64,000 nt of DNA. Source: JAMLHH01 sp035515235. GTDB taxonomy: Bacteria; Bacteroidota; Bacteroidia; Chitinophagales; JADIYW01. Under the pieces are notes generated by a model. The model ran no database searches and had not been told where the DNA came from. It saw nothing but the letters and a program-made list of their open reading frames with translations. Of the stretch, positions 52,907 to 61,719 are shown one piece after another; the stretch's first letter is position 1, and every line of letters begins with the position of its first letter. Location: contig DATJBS010000042.1 in assembly GCA_035515235.1 (NCBI GenBank), positions 7,973-71,972 of the forward strand. The letters are read 5' to 3'. A program made the translations under genes and the position numbers.

Positions 52907-55042
52907 CTACTGAATCACCACTTTTTTAGACAATACATCATTCTCGATTTGAGCTTTAATCAAATAAACCCCTTTCGCTAAATGCTTTAAATCTAGAGGT
53001 AAATTAGATTGATTTTGATGATTCAGTGTTTTTGCAAAAACAACTTGTCCTTCCACATTCAAGATGCTGATTTGAACTGGAGCTTTAATGTTTGCTTTCA
53101 ATTCTAAAGTAAATTGACCATTAGAAGGATTTGGATAAATATCTAAAGAACCTTGCAAGGTTTGATTTTTACCAATATAAGTGACTGTTTTATAATTGAT
53201 TTCAGCAGCAGCAATATTAGTTTGAATTGGAAGATTATAATCAAAGAAAATATCTGCTTTGTTTTTGATACTATCACCGATCACCAAATCTTCTTTCAAT
53301 TTTATGCTAAATGCTACATAACCGTGTTTGTCAGGTTCTGTGAATGGTAATTGGATATCACTAAAGATAAATTGTACTTTGTTGCCTTGGCTGATTTGAG
53401 TATGGCAAATATGTGAAGCGTCTGTAATTTGCATAGTGCTGATTTCAAAAACTGTGGTGTCAATGAAATCTGTCACCACTATATTTTCAGCATTAGCTGT
53501 TCCTGTGTTTTCAAAACGAATGAGATAATGTACATTTTTACCGATGAGTTCAGGAGATACAATTTCTCCTTCTAAGCAAGTTTTATCATTCGGATCAAAA
53601 CTACCTACGACAGTTTGATTCAGAGTTGCCAAATTGTCATCTGGAGTTTCGTCAGTCGCTCCTGTAATTGTTGAGGTAAATTCTAAGACATCTCCACTAT
53701 TGATAGCTGGATTATCAGTAGGAGAATTGGTGCGCATCGTGATGAGTGCAGAACGAGTTTCAAAAGGAGCTAAGTTGCTAAAGTCATAACTCACATTTCC
53801 CGCACTAGTATTATCTGCAATAGGAGAGGCTGAGATGAAATTCATTTTCGTTTCATCATAATTGAAAGCCACTGTTCCACTTTGAGTAGTCGTTCCTTGG
53901 TTTTTATAGACGACTTTATAGGTTGCATCTGAGAAACCTGGACGTGCTGCAATAGTCGGAATTACAGAAATGGAAAGATCGTTATGAACTCCATTTGGAG
54001 TGATACAAAAAGATGGACTTATTGTATCTGGAAGAGTAAAAGTTGCAGTTTTGGGATTGACGATGAAATAATTTGGATGGTCTAAAATTGGTTGAAATGA
54101 AACAGTATCGGCATTAAATGCCGCATAAAAAATCCCATTTATGTCAGAGTATATGTAATCGGATTCAGAAGCATTTGTGATTTTTACTTTTAAATTTGGA
54201 TAAATCATGTCTCCTTCTTCACATCCATTATTATTCATATCTAATTTTGCATTCCCGAATAATGTATAATATTCTCCTTCACCAGCAGAGTTGCAAAATG
54301 AACTGATAATTACGTTTGGATAACCAAAATCTATAGCAGTTTGTTTAAATTCACTAGTTTCATTAGCATCTGTACAGATATATTTTAAATTCAGATTGCC
54401 CTCAAATAATTCAAAATAATCTTTATTATAAATATTATTTTTTACATAAATTACTTCTAATAATGGATTATATGTACAAATTAAAGCAACGAGTTTTACA
54501 GGACTTTGTGCATCCAAAGTTGTTAATTTATTATTATCACAATGCAAATATTCAAGGTTGACTAAGCTACTGACATTCAAATTTGACAATTGATTCCTGC
54601 CACATGATAAATTATAAAGTTGAGTTAAGTTACTCACATCTATATTAGACAATTGATTGTCGTAACAGTATAAATAGGTTAGGTTTGATAAATTACTCAC
54701 ATCCAAACTAGTTAATTGATTGTCAGCACAATCAAGATGATATAGTTTACTTAGCATATTTACATCCAAACTAGTTAGATTATTACTGTAACATTCTAAA
54801 ACTGATAAATTTTTAAAGAATTCTATACCCGTCAAATCTGATATGTTGTTATAAGGAATAGTTAGGTATGTTACTTCCAATGCTTCACTCTCTTGGATTT
54901 CTCCATCTCCATTTTTATCAATACCTAAAGTAATCAATGCATTTTTGAAGTTAGCATCTGGGATATTGACGATTTGAGCTTTCAATGAAAAGGACATCAA
55001 TGTCAAGAGAAGGACAAGCGAGATTTGTAGATGTTTTTGCAT
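52907..55042 (-). CDS. Leucine-rich-repeat surface protein with T9SS sorting domain (copy 1)
   Basis: 711 residues: signal peptide (to about LKAQ), a short DKNGDGEIQESEA EF-hand-like segment, about 6-7 leucine-rich repeats of roughly 21 residues (pattern LxxLxCxxNxLxxLDVSxLxx, about 60-230), an SdrD-like beta unit (LDMNNNGCEEGD), one or two conserved immunoglobulin-like DUF11/DUF7619-type domains (about 345-620), and a C-terminal T9SS type A sorting domain (about 635-711; IYPNPSNGQF through KGVYLIKA). It is secreted through the T9SS and anchored on the surface. It is a duplicate of the next gene. Confidence 0.88.
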   Translation of the reverse strand: MQKHLQISLVLLLTLMSFSLKAQIVNIPDANFKNALITLGIDKNGDGEIQESEALEVTYLTIPYNNISDLTGIEFFKNLSVLECYSNNLTSLDVNMLSKLYHLDCADNQLTSLDVSNLSNLTYLYCYDNQLSNIDVSNLTQLYNLSCGRNQLSNLNVSSLVNLEYLHCDNNKLTTLDAQSPVKLVALICTYNPLLEVIYVKNNIYNKDYFELFEGNLNLKYICTDANETSEFKQTAIDFGYPNVIISSFCNSAGEGEYYTLFGNAKLDMNNNGCEEGDMIYPNLKVKITNASESDYIYSDINGIFYAAFNADTVSFQPILDHPNYFIVNPKTATFTLPDTISPSFCITPNGVHNDLSISVIPTIAARPGFSDATYKVVYKNQGTTTQSGTVAFNYDETKMNFISASPIADNTSAGNVSYDFSNLAPFETRSALITMRTNSPTDNPAINSGDVLEFTSTITGATDETPDDNLATLNQTVVGSFDPNDKTCLEGEIVSPELIGKNVHYLIRFENTGTANAENIVVTDFIDTTVFEISTMQITDASHICHTQISQGNKVQFIFSDIQLPFTEPDKHGYVAFSIKLKEDLVIGDSIKNKADIFFDYNLPIQTNIAAAEINYKTVTYIGKNQTLQGSLDIYPNPSNGQFTLELKANIKAPVQISILNVEGQVVFAKTLNHQNQSNLPLDLKHLAKGVYLIKAQIENDVLSKKVVIQ

Positions 55043-55105
55043 AAAGTATTTTTATTCTTAGGAATGAAATAGTTTTAAATTTCAGAATACAATATATGAA
55101 TTAAT

Positions 55106-55123
55106 ATTTGTTCATTAACAAAT
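55106..55123. promoter_or_regulatory. Palindrome in the LRR gene leader (copy 1)
   Basis: ATTTGTT-CATT-AACAAAT, perfect 7-bp arms, conserved with its flanks upstream of both LRR genes. It overlaps a TTTG that could serve as a -33 box on the minus strand. A TATATTG lies 9-17 nt further downstream on that strand (one base short of the -7 consensus). Confidence 0.5.
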
Positions 55124-55224
55124 TTTAACTGGAGGTTTTGTTGCGTAATTCTTCCAAAGATTCTTTCAGAATGATGGAGTAGATTAACCACACGAAAGGA
55201 GTCATGCGGGAGCGAACTACTGTG

Positions 55225-55542
55225 TCATGCTGAAAGCATCTCAAGTTCAGAATGACAGGTATTCAATAATGGCGATGATTTTATACTGAGATCCTTTCAG
55301 GATGACATTTTGCTATGGATTGCTTCGATCCTTGCAATGCTGTCATTGCGGGCTTGACCCGTGCAGTCATTGCGGATTCAATCCGCAATCTGAGATTCTG
55401 AAACGAGTTCAGAATGACAGGGTTGGTTCAGTTTTACTGGGTAGTACAGAATGACGTTGTATCACGTCATTGCGGGCATGACCCGCGCTGTCATTGCGGA
55501 TTTAGTCCGCAATCGGAGATTCTGAATCGAGTTCAGAATGAC
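55225..55542. repeat. Palindromic repeat block, family A/B (copy set 3)
   Basis: Contains the 124-nt unit seen again in block 4 (B module, GGGTTGGTTCAGTTTTACTGG, GTAGTACAGAATGACG, then two A modules), plus partial modules, a shorter CTGAAAGCATCTCAAGTTCAG variant, and a final B module running into GACTGTCTTTG as in block 2. Confidence 0.87.
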
Positions 55543-55581
55543 TGTCTTTGTAAAAAACCTAAGATTCCATGTAGTTAATTC

Positions 55582-58500
55582 CTACTGAATCACCACTTTT
55601 TTAGACAATACATCATTCTCGATTTGAGCTTTGACGAGATAAACTCCCTTGGCTAAATGTTGTAAATCAAGAGATAAATTGCTTTGATTTTGATGATTCA
55701 GAGATTTAGCAAAAACAGTTTTTCCTTCCACATTCAAGATATTGATTTGAATCGGAGCTTTGATATTCGCATTTAGTTCTAAAGCAAATTGACCATTAGA
55801 AGGATTTGGATAAATATCTAAAGAGCCTTGCAAGGTTTGATTTCCTCCGATATAAGTGACTGTTTTGTAATTGATTTCCGCGCTTGCAATATTGGTTTCA
55901 ACTGGTAGATTATAGTCAAAATAGATATCTGCTTTGTTTTTGATGCTATCACCAATGACCAAATCCTCTTTCAATTTTATGCTGAATGCTACATAACCGT
56001 GTTTGTCAGGTTCTGTGAAAGGTAATTGTATATCGCTGAAAATAAACTGTACTTTGTTGCCTTGGCTGATTTGAGTATGACAAGTATGCGAAGCATCAGT
56101 GATTTGCAAAGTGCTGATTTCAAAAACTGTGGTGTCAATGAAATCTGTTACCACTATATTTTCAGCATTAGCTGTTCCTGTATTTTCAAAACGGATGATA
56201 TAATGTACATTTTTGCCGATGAGTTCTGGCGATACGATTTCTCCTTCTAAGCAAGTTTTATCATTCGGATCAAAACTTCCAACTACTGTTTGATTCAGAG
56301 TTGCCAAATTATCTTCAGGAGTTTCATCTGTCACTCCTGTAATAGTAGCAGTAAATTCTAAAACATCTCCACTATTGACAGCAGGATTATCAGAAGGCGA
56401 ATTAGTACGCATCGTGATAAGCGCTGAACGAGTTTCAAAAGGTGCTAAATTCGCAAAATCAAAACTTACATTTCCTGTACTCGTATTATCTGCAATAGGA
56501 GTAGAAGAGATGAAATTCATTTTCGTTTCATCATAATTGAAAGCAACAATCCCACTTTGAGTAGTTGTCCCTTGATTTTTATAGACGACTTTATAGGTAG
56601 CATCTGAGAAACCTGGACGAGCAGCTCTTACAGGAATAACTGAAACAGAAAGGTCATTATGAACTCCATTAGGTGTGATGCAAAATGCTGGAATTATTGA
56701 ATCGTTAAGTGAAAAAGTAGCACTTTGAGGGCTAGATGAATAATAATTTGGATGATCTAAGATAGGTTGGAATGTATAGATTCCTCCATTCAAATCAGTT
56801 GAAAAAGTTCCATCATTTCCAGTGATAATATAACCTGTTTCTGTGTCATTTGTGATTTTGATTTTCAAATTTGAATAAGCCATATCAGTTTCATCACAAC
56901 CATCATTATTGAGATCTAATTTACTTTGACCATTTAAAGTATAATATACACCTGCAGATGTTGATTCGCAAAAAGAACTTATAACAACATTATTATATCC
57001 TGCTGCACTAGCCGCTTGTTTGATTTCTTCTAAAATACAATTTTTAGCACAAACAGATTTTAAATTAGGAACTGAATTAAAAATTTTAAATCCGAAATCC
57101 CATCCTCCACAATTGATATAAACATGTTCAATCGGATTATTCGTGCAGTCTAAAAATTCAAGTGATTCTGATTTGCTAACATCCAAACTTTTGATTTGAT
57201 TATTTTGACAATAAAAGTCAACTAGATTTATTAATTGACCAGTTTTTAAATTTTCAATTTCATTGTTTTCACAATATAAAAAATTGAGTGATTCCAATTT
57301 GCTTATATCGAGATTAGTGATTTTATTATTGGAGCAAGTGAGTTGTGTGATTAACTTAGATTCCTTTAAATCCAAACTTGTTAATTGATTGTTTGAGCAG
57401 TAAAGTGTCTCTAAATTAGTTTCATTACTTAATACTAAGCTTGTTAATAGATTATTATTGCAATTTAAATTTGATATTTTAGATGAATTAGATAGATTCA
57501 AATTTGTTAACTTATTATTCCAACATTCTAAAATTATTAAATTTTTCGAATCACTTAAATCTAAATTCTGAATTTGATTCTCAGAACACTTTAAAGTTGT
57601 AAGTTTTGAGAGGTTACTTGTATTCAAATTTGTTATACTATTGGAATTACAATTAAGACTAGTAAGTTCTAGGGCATTACTTAAATTCAAGGTTAGTAAT
57701 TGATTACTATAGCAATTTAGAATTGACAGTTTTGAATTTTCATAAATGTTTAAATTTGTCAATTTATTATTATTGCAAAATAAGGAAGAAAGTTTGGGAG
57801 TGTTTAATAAATCAATACTTGATATTGAATTTACACTGCAATTTAGATATTCAAGGTTTATTAAATTATTTAAATCTAAACTAGTTAATCTATTAGAATT
57901 GCAACTTAATGATGATAAATTACTTAAATTGCTCACATCTATACTAGATATTCTATTAGAATTGCAACTTAATGTAGAAAGATTACTTAAACTACTAACA
58001 TCTAAATTTGTTAATCGATTATTGTCACATTCTAACTTAGAAAGTTTAGGAGTATTATTTATTGATAAATAAGTTATTTTGTTATTGTTACATTTAATAT
58101 CTACTAAATTGCTTAGATTATTTAAACTAATGCTATCAAGTTGACTATAAGTACACTCTAAACTAACAAGAAATTTGAGATTAGATATATTTATTTTTTT
58201 AAAGCTATTTCCATTGCACTTTATAGCTAATGCATTATAAAATTCATTGAAATCTAATTCAGTAAACTTATTGTAGGAAAAGTCAATATATTTAAAGTCG
58301 CTTAAGTTTATTAAAAAACTGGATATATAGTTATGATGACAAATTAAAGTGTCTAAATCATAAAATTTATTAAGACCACTGATGTCATAAATATTTTTGT
58401 TACTTATATCTAAAGATGTTATTCCTCTAGCTTCTTCAATAGTAATTGATCCATCGCCATTCTTATCTAAACCTTGTGCAATTAATTCAGCTTTTAAATT

Positions 58501-58590
58501 TCTATCAGGGAAAAAAATATTCTGTGCAGATAAATGATTGGACATCAGACTACTGATCAATATTAAAATTGTGAGGATAGATTTTTTCAT
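55582..58590 (-). CDS. Leucine-rich-repeat surface protein with T9SS sorting domain (copy 2, expanded)
   Basis: 1002-residue paralogue of the 711-residue protein. It has the same order (signal peptide, DKNGDGSITIEEA segment, LRRs, SdrD-like unit, two Ig-like DUF11/DUF7619-type domains, T9SS type A sorting domain), but about 19-20 repeats of roughly 21 residues (about 65-500) in place of 6-7. The C-terminal ~450 residues are nearly identical between the two. The repeats are rich in Asn and Cys (CNSN, CNNN). Expansion or contraction of the LRR array is the main difference. Confidence 0.88.
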   Translation of the reverse strand: MKKSILTILILISSLMSNHLSAQNIFFPDRNLKAELIAQGLDKNGDGSITIEEARGITSLDISNKNIYDISGLNKFYDLDTLICHHNYISSFLINLSDFKYIDFSYNKFTELDFNEFYNALAIKCNGNSFKKINISNLKFLVSLECTYSQLDSISLNNLSNLVDIKCNNNKITYLSINNTPKLSKLECDNNRLTNLDVSSLSNLSTLSCNSNRISSIDVSNLSNLSSLSCNSNRLTSLDLNNLINLEYLNCSVNSISSIDLLNTPKLSSLFCNNNKLTNLNIYENSKLSILNCYSNQLLTLNLSNALELTSLNCNSNSITNLNTSNLSKLTTLKCSENQIQNLDLSDSKNLIILECWNNKLTNLNLSNSSKISNLNCNNNLLTSLVLSNETNLETLYCSNNQLTSLDLKESKLITQLTCSNNKITNLDISKLESLNFLYCENNEIENLKTGQLINLVDFYCQNNQIKSLDVSKSESLEFLDCTNNPIEHVYINCGGWDFGFKIFNSVPNLKSVCAKNCILEEIKQAASAAGYNNVVISSFCESTSAGVYYTLNGQSKLDLNNDGCDETDMAYSNLKIKITNDTETGYIITGNDGTFSTDLNGGIYTFQPILDHPNYYSSSPQSATFSLNDSIIPAFCITPNGVHNDLSVSVIPVRAARPGFSDATYKVVYKNQGTTTQSGIVAFNYDETKMNFISSTPIADNTSTGNVSFDFANLAPFETRSALITMRTNSPSDNPAVNSGDVLEFTATITGVTDETPEDNLATLNQTVVGSFDPNDKTCLEGEIVSPELIGKNVHYIIRFENTGTANAENIVVTDFIDTTVFEISTLQITDASHTCHTQISQGNKVQFIFSDIQLPFTEPDKHGYVAFSIKLKEDLVIGDSIKNKADIYFDYNLPVETNIASAEINYKTVTYIGGNQTLQGSLDIYPNPSNGQFALELNANIKAPIQINILNVEGKTVFAKSLNHQNQSNLSLDLQHLAKGVYLVKAQIENDVLSKKVVIQ

Positions 58591-58652
58591 GATAATGTTT
58601 TATTACTTAAATTTTAGGAATTGAATTTTCAGGATACAATATATGAATTAAT

Positions 58653-58670
58653 ATTTGTTCATTAACAAAT
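58653..58670. promoter_or_regulatory. Palindrome in the LRR gene leader (copy 2)
   Basis: Second copy of ATTTGTT-CATT-AACAAAT, 63-80 nt before the ATG at 58590. Conserved flanks on both sides. Confidence 0.5.
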
Positions 58671-58789
58671 TTTAACTGGAGGTTTTATTGAAAATTTCTT
58701 CGATAGATTCTTTCATTTATGCTGAGCATCGTCGAAGTAGAAAGACAGGTTGGGTAAGATTCTGAACCATAGCGGATCCAGTTCGTTTA

Positions 58790-59090
58790 GTCATTGCGGA
58801 TTCAGTCCGCAATCTGAGATTCTGAAACGAGTTCAGAATGACAGGGTTGGTTCAGTTTTACTGGGTAGTACAGAATGATGTTGTATCACGTCATTGCGGG
58901 CTTGACCCGCGCAGTCATTGCGGATTCAGTCCGCAATCTGAGATTCTGAATCGAGTTCAGAATGACAGGGTTGGTTCAGTTTTACTGGGTAGTACAGAAT
59001 GACGTTGTATCACGTCATTGCGGGCTTGTTCCGCGCAGTCATTGCGGTTTCAGTCCGCAATCTGAGATTCTAAATCAAGTTCAGAATGAC
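58790..59090. repeat. 124-bp tandem repeat of palindromic modules (copy set 4)
   Basis: Units start at 58790, 58914 and 59038 (period exactly 124), giving two full units and a 53-nt partial. Each full unit has GTCATTGCGG-N5-CCGCAATCT (arms TGCGGA/TCCGCA), GATTCTGAA-N5-TTCAGAATGAC, a unique linker with GGGTTGGTTCAGTTTTACTGG, a degenerate GTACAGAATGACG, and GTCATTGCGGGCTTG-type module. The units differ by only a few bases. Confidence 0.92.
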
Positions 59091-59121
59091 GAGTTATTTC
59101 TTTAAAAAAAAGAATTAGATG

Positions 59122-60054
59122 CTAATAATTAATTCTAAATGTTTTGAAAACAAATCTCGGTTCGTTAGGAGTTGTGTGATTAAAAGTGACTTTTCCAATT
59201 GGAGAAAAATAGGCAGCCGAAAACCACAACGGAAGTATCAAAAACAAAAGGTCCAAATTATAAATTCTCATCATGATATGAGTGCCTAATACAAATCCTA
59301 TCAAGAATATAGCTAGAATTTTATCATACTTCTTAGTGAAAAATGCGACAATAAATACAAATTGTAAGAGTACTGCTGAATAATAAATTCCATTCGTAAA
59401 TATAGTGTGATTCAACAAAAACCGAATAAATTTTGTCTGCCAAGAATAGGGTTGAAGTATCAATAAATCAGTATGTTGTTCCCAAAGGATATTTGTCATT
59501 TGATTTTTAAGAAATAATCCACCAAAATATATTTTAGCTACTGCAGAATTGACCATTATATATGCCAATACATATCGTGCTAATTCCCATAACCTCAACC
59601 AATATTGACCTCTAAATCCAAAAGGCAAAACCGTCAGTAAAATAGCGACTACTGTCTTTGAATGTGAGCTCGTATAGGTCTCTACGGTTATGGTTTGGAT
59701 GAAAAATAAGACTAAAAATATCCAAGTAATTTTCACTTTATCTTGTCTAATAAAACCTAAACATGCCAATGCTAAAATTATAACATCGATGATGATGCAT
59801 AGCGTAGGATTATTGATGATTAGCTCAGGAATTCCTGATGTTAAGACCAACCAAAACGTATTGTCGACTTCTGGATTAATAACTGGAGATAATGCGATAT
59901 CCATTAAAAACTTTCCAGCGTACCAACGATAAAGCAATAGGAAAATCAAAGCTCCATATACTAGCTTGCCCAGATAAAAAGCATCTTTTGGACTATCTTG
60001 TGTAATCCAATATGATGGTTTCTTCGCCTGTTGGAACCAATCGTTGAAGTTCAT
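59122..60054 (-). CDS. Polytopic membrane protein, HTTM/VKGC-like candidate
   Basis: 310 residues with about seven predicted helices. The pattern (a periplasmic loop with YTSSHSKT, an internal LRLWELARYVLAYIMVNSAVAKIYFGG helix, a C-terminal cluster of helices, and a hydrophilic tail) recalls HTTM/vitamin K-dependent-carboxylase-like membrane proteins, but I cannot confirm it. It begins inside the upstream gene, overlapping it by 62 nt. Last gene of a four-gene operon. Confidence 0.5.
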   Translation of the reverse strand: MNFNDWFQQAKKPSYWITQDSPKDAFYLGKLVYGALIFLLLYRWYAGKFLMDIALSPVINPEVDNTFWLVLTSGIPELIINNPTLCIIIDVIILALACLGFIRQDKVKITWIFLVLFFIQTITVETYTSSHSKTVVAILLTVLPFGFRGQYWLRLWELARYVLAYIMVNSAVAKIYFGGLFLKNQMTNILWEQHTDLLILQPYSWQTKFIRFLLNHTIFTNGIYYSAVLLQFVFIVAFFTKKYDKILAIFLIGFVLGTHIMMRIYNLDLLFLILPLWFSAAYFSPIGKVTFNHTTPNEPRFVFKTFRINY

Positions 60055-60532
60055 AAGTATATTTTTTTCGTGTAATTAAAACAGCATTCACCGGTTGATG
60101 AGTAGCATTAGCGATGTAGTTAGCTATCCATTCTGGGTAAGTCGCTATTTGTTTTTCTGAAGGTACTAATCTGTGATAAGTTAGTTTTTGAAAAGGCGTC
60201 TGTGGCGTTCCAAATCTACTCATCCACGCATGATGCGCCCAGTTATTTCCTTGTTGGTATCTATGGTAATAATTGACAGTATTGATAATATTCCCTTCCG
60301 TCCAATTAGGCAAAGCAGTGTAATTGAATTGTTCTCCATTGATATTTATAGATAGAATTTCTTTGGATTCAGACTTTTTCTGAGGGAAGGCATACATTTG
60401 ATAGGGAAAAAATGGCATAGTCATAATGCCTTTATATGTAAAAAAAGCTTGCCCAAGTATCAATAAACTAACACCTAAAAACAAAAGTTTAGAAGTGTTC
60501 CAAAGCTTGTAGAGGTATAGTTTTTCTTTCAT
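59993..60532 (-). CDS. Single-pass membrane-anchored protein of unknown function
   Basis: 179 residues: one N-terminal membrane helix (about 10-35), then a soluble part with NWAHHAWMSRFG and EWIANYIANATHQPVNAVLITRKKY. No family recognised. Its start shares base 60532 with the stop of the DUF456 gene and its 3' end overlaps the HTTM-like gene by 62 nt. Both features suggest tight translational coupling with a membrane-protein partner. Confidence 0.6.
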   Translation of the reverse strand: MKEKLYLYKLWNTSKLLFLGVSLLILGQAFFTYKGIMTMPFFPYQMYAFPQKKSESKEILSININGEQFNYTALPNWTEGNIINTVNYYHRYQQGNNWAHHAWMSRFGTPQTPFQKLTYHRLVPSEKQIATYPEWIANYIANATHQPVNAVLITRKKYTYELQRLVPTGEETIILDYTR

Positions 60533-61023
60533 TAGAAGATTTCTTTAAAGAAAATAAAGCAAATATAAGTAGTGACGATGAGCTTAATGCCTAGTCCTAA
60601 TATAAAACCTATAAAGGAACCTAATCCTGATTTGAAAGCTACTTCGACTTTTTGTCCAGAAATCAATTCGCCCACTACTGCACCTAGAAATGGCCCTGCT
60701 ATTACTGAAAGTGGTCCAATAAAAGGAGTCAGTATAAATATTCCAAATATCATCCCAAATACACTTCCTCTTACTCCGGCTTTAGTTCCGCCAAACTTAT
60801 GTGTTCCCCAAACTGTTACGAAATTATCTAATATAGTTACAGAGATACTGATGATTCCCAAAGTGACCAATAAGGTGGTAGAGAAATTCGCACCTTCATA
60901 AGTATAGTGTAATAATATTAATGCTAAAAATGCCACCGGTGGACCAGGTAATGGAGGTAAGACACAGCTGACATAACCTATAATCAGCAATATAATTCCT
61001 AATGTAATGATGAGTGCTTCCAT
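60532..61023 (-). CDS. DUF456-family membrane protein
   Basis: 163-residue integral membrane protein with four to five helices, matching DUF456: the glycine-rich repeated stretches CVLPPLPGPPVAFLALILL and IFILTPFIGPLSVIAGPFLGAVVGEL are diagnostic. The function is unknown. It overlaps its upstream neighbour by one base. Confidence 0.82.
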   Translation of the reverse strand: MEALIITLGIILLIIGYVSCVLPPLPGPPVAFLALILLHYTYEGANFSTTLLVTLGIISISVTILDNFVTVWGTHKFGGTKAGVRGSVFGMIFGIFILTPFIGPLSVIAGPFLGAVVGELISGQKVEVAFKSGLGSFIGFILGLGIKLIVTTYICFIFFKEIF

Positions 61024-61640
61024 TAATTCTTATTGATTGTGATTTCTGATTTTGTAATTTCTTTCCCTTGAATATTGATTTTCCATCCATCTGCTAATAA
61101 TGGGTCAAGCATTAACATCAAAAACTCATTTTTTTGTTCCTCAGCAGTTTTGATTAGATGATCTGATAAAGCTCTATTTTTTATGACTTCTTTACTTTTC
61201 TTATCAATATTTGAAAGTTCTTCTTTTGTGAATGCATTAAATATACCTTGTTCCATATCAAAATATTTTGAATTGGTTTCTATGGCTAATATTTCTGCAG
61301 TAGGGAATTGGGTGATGTTCAAAGTCTTGGTTTCTACATCATAATTCATTTTATATTTCTCCATATTGTATCCTACTAAAACTCTTCCGGTTACTTGAAC
61401 TAAAGCTTTCTTTCTGAATCCGGGAAAATTAAAAGTAGAGTTATCATATTTCAGCATTTCGGTATAGTGACCTTCTACGCTGACCATTTTTAAGACGGTT
61501 TCTATCTTATCTATAAATAAAGTAGTGTCGATAGTGGGCACTCTTTCTTTTGGCGTCATACAGGATTTGTAGAAGAATATACCACCTACAAAAGTTGCTA
61601 TTAGGATAATGATTGTAAAAAAGGAAGATTTAGATCTCAT
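61023..61640 (-). CDS. DUF4230 membrane-anchored protein
   Basis: 205 residues: an N-terminal membrane helix (about 8-27) and a DUF4230 domain (about 38-195; KKALVQVTGRVLVGYNMEKYKM and FNAFTKEELSNIDKKS). Function unknown; widely distributed in Bacteroidota and Firmicutes. First gene of a four-gene operon (DUF4230, DUF456, anchored protein, HTTM-like) that is divergent from surE. Confidence 0.82.
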   Translation of the reverse strand: MRSKSSFFTIIILIATFVGGIFFYKSCMTPKERVPTIDTTLFIDKIETVLKMVSVEGHYTEMLKYDNSTFNFPGFRKKALVQVTGRVLVGYNMEKYKMNYDVETKTLNITQFPTAEILAIETNSKYFDMEQGIFNAFTKEELSNIDKKSKEVIKNRALSDHLIKTAEEQKNEFLMLMLDPLLADGWKINIQGKEITKSEITINKN

Positions 61641-61684
61641 TTGTTATAATTTCTCTTAAAAATTAAAAATACCTCTTTGATTGC

Positions 61685-61715
61685 TTTGTTGCACGATATA
61701 TCCAATCTATTTTTG
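61685..61715 (+). promoter_or_regulatory. Promoter of surE, directly abutting its start codon
   Basis: TTTG at 61685-61688, a 19-nt spacer and TATTTTTG at 61708-61715, both consensus. The ATG follows after only four bases (61720), so the transcript should begin at or within a few bases of the start codon. Confidence 0.8.
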
Positions 61716-61719
61716 AGTT

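Larger units (their letters stand above)
55043..55581. other. Intergenic region between the two LRR genes
   Basis: 539 nt. It carries the promoter-side flank of copy 1, which is nearly identical to the flank of copy 2. Included is the palindrome ATTTGTT-N4-AACAAAT at 55106-55123. The repeat block at 55225-55542 follows, and the shared 3' flank of copy 2 begins at about 55530. No gene. Confidence 0.7.
58591..59121. other. Intergenic region upstream of LRR copy 2
   Basis: 531 nt. The promoter-side flank (58628-58690) is almost the same as that of copy 1, including the palindrome at 58653-58670. A TGCTGAGCATCGTCGAAG-type piece (about 58717) follows, then the 124-bp tandem repeat at 58790-59090. 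No gene. Confidence 0.7.

Noticed and set aside
57746..58072. 108-codon plus-strand frame opposite the LRR gene
   Set aside because: Its own repeated pattern is the mirror of the leucine-rich repeats on the other strand.
58790..59090. CRISPR array
   Set aside because: The 124-nt units are identical over their whole length with no unique spacers, the hairpins are within the unit, and no cas genes are in the window.
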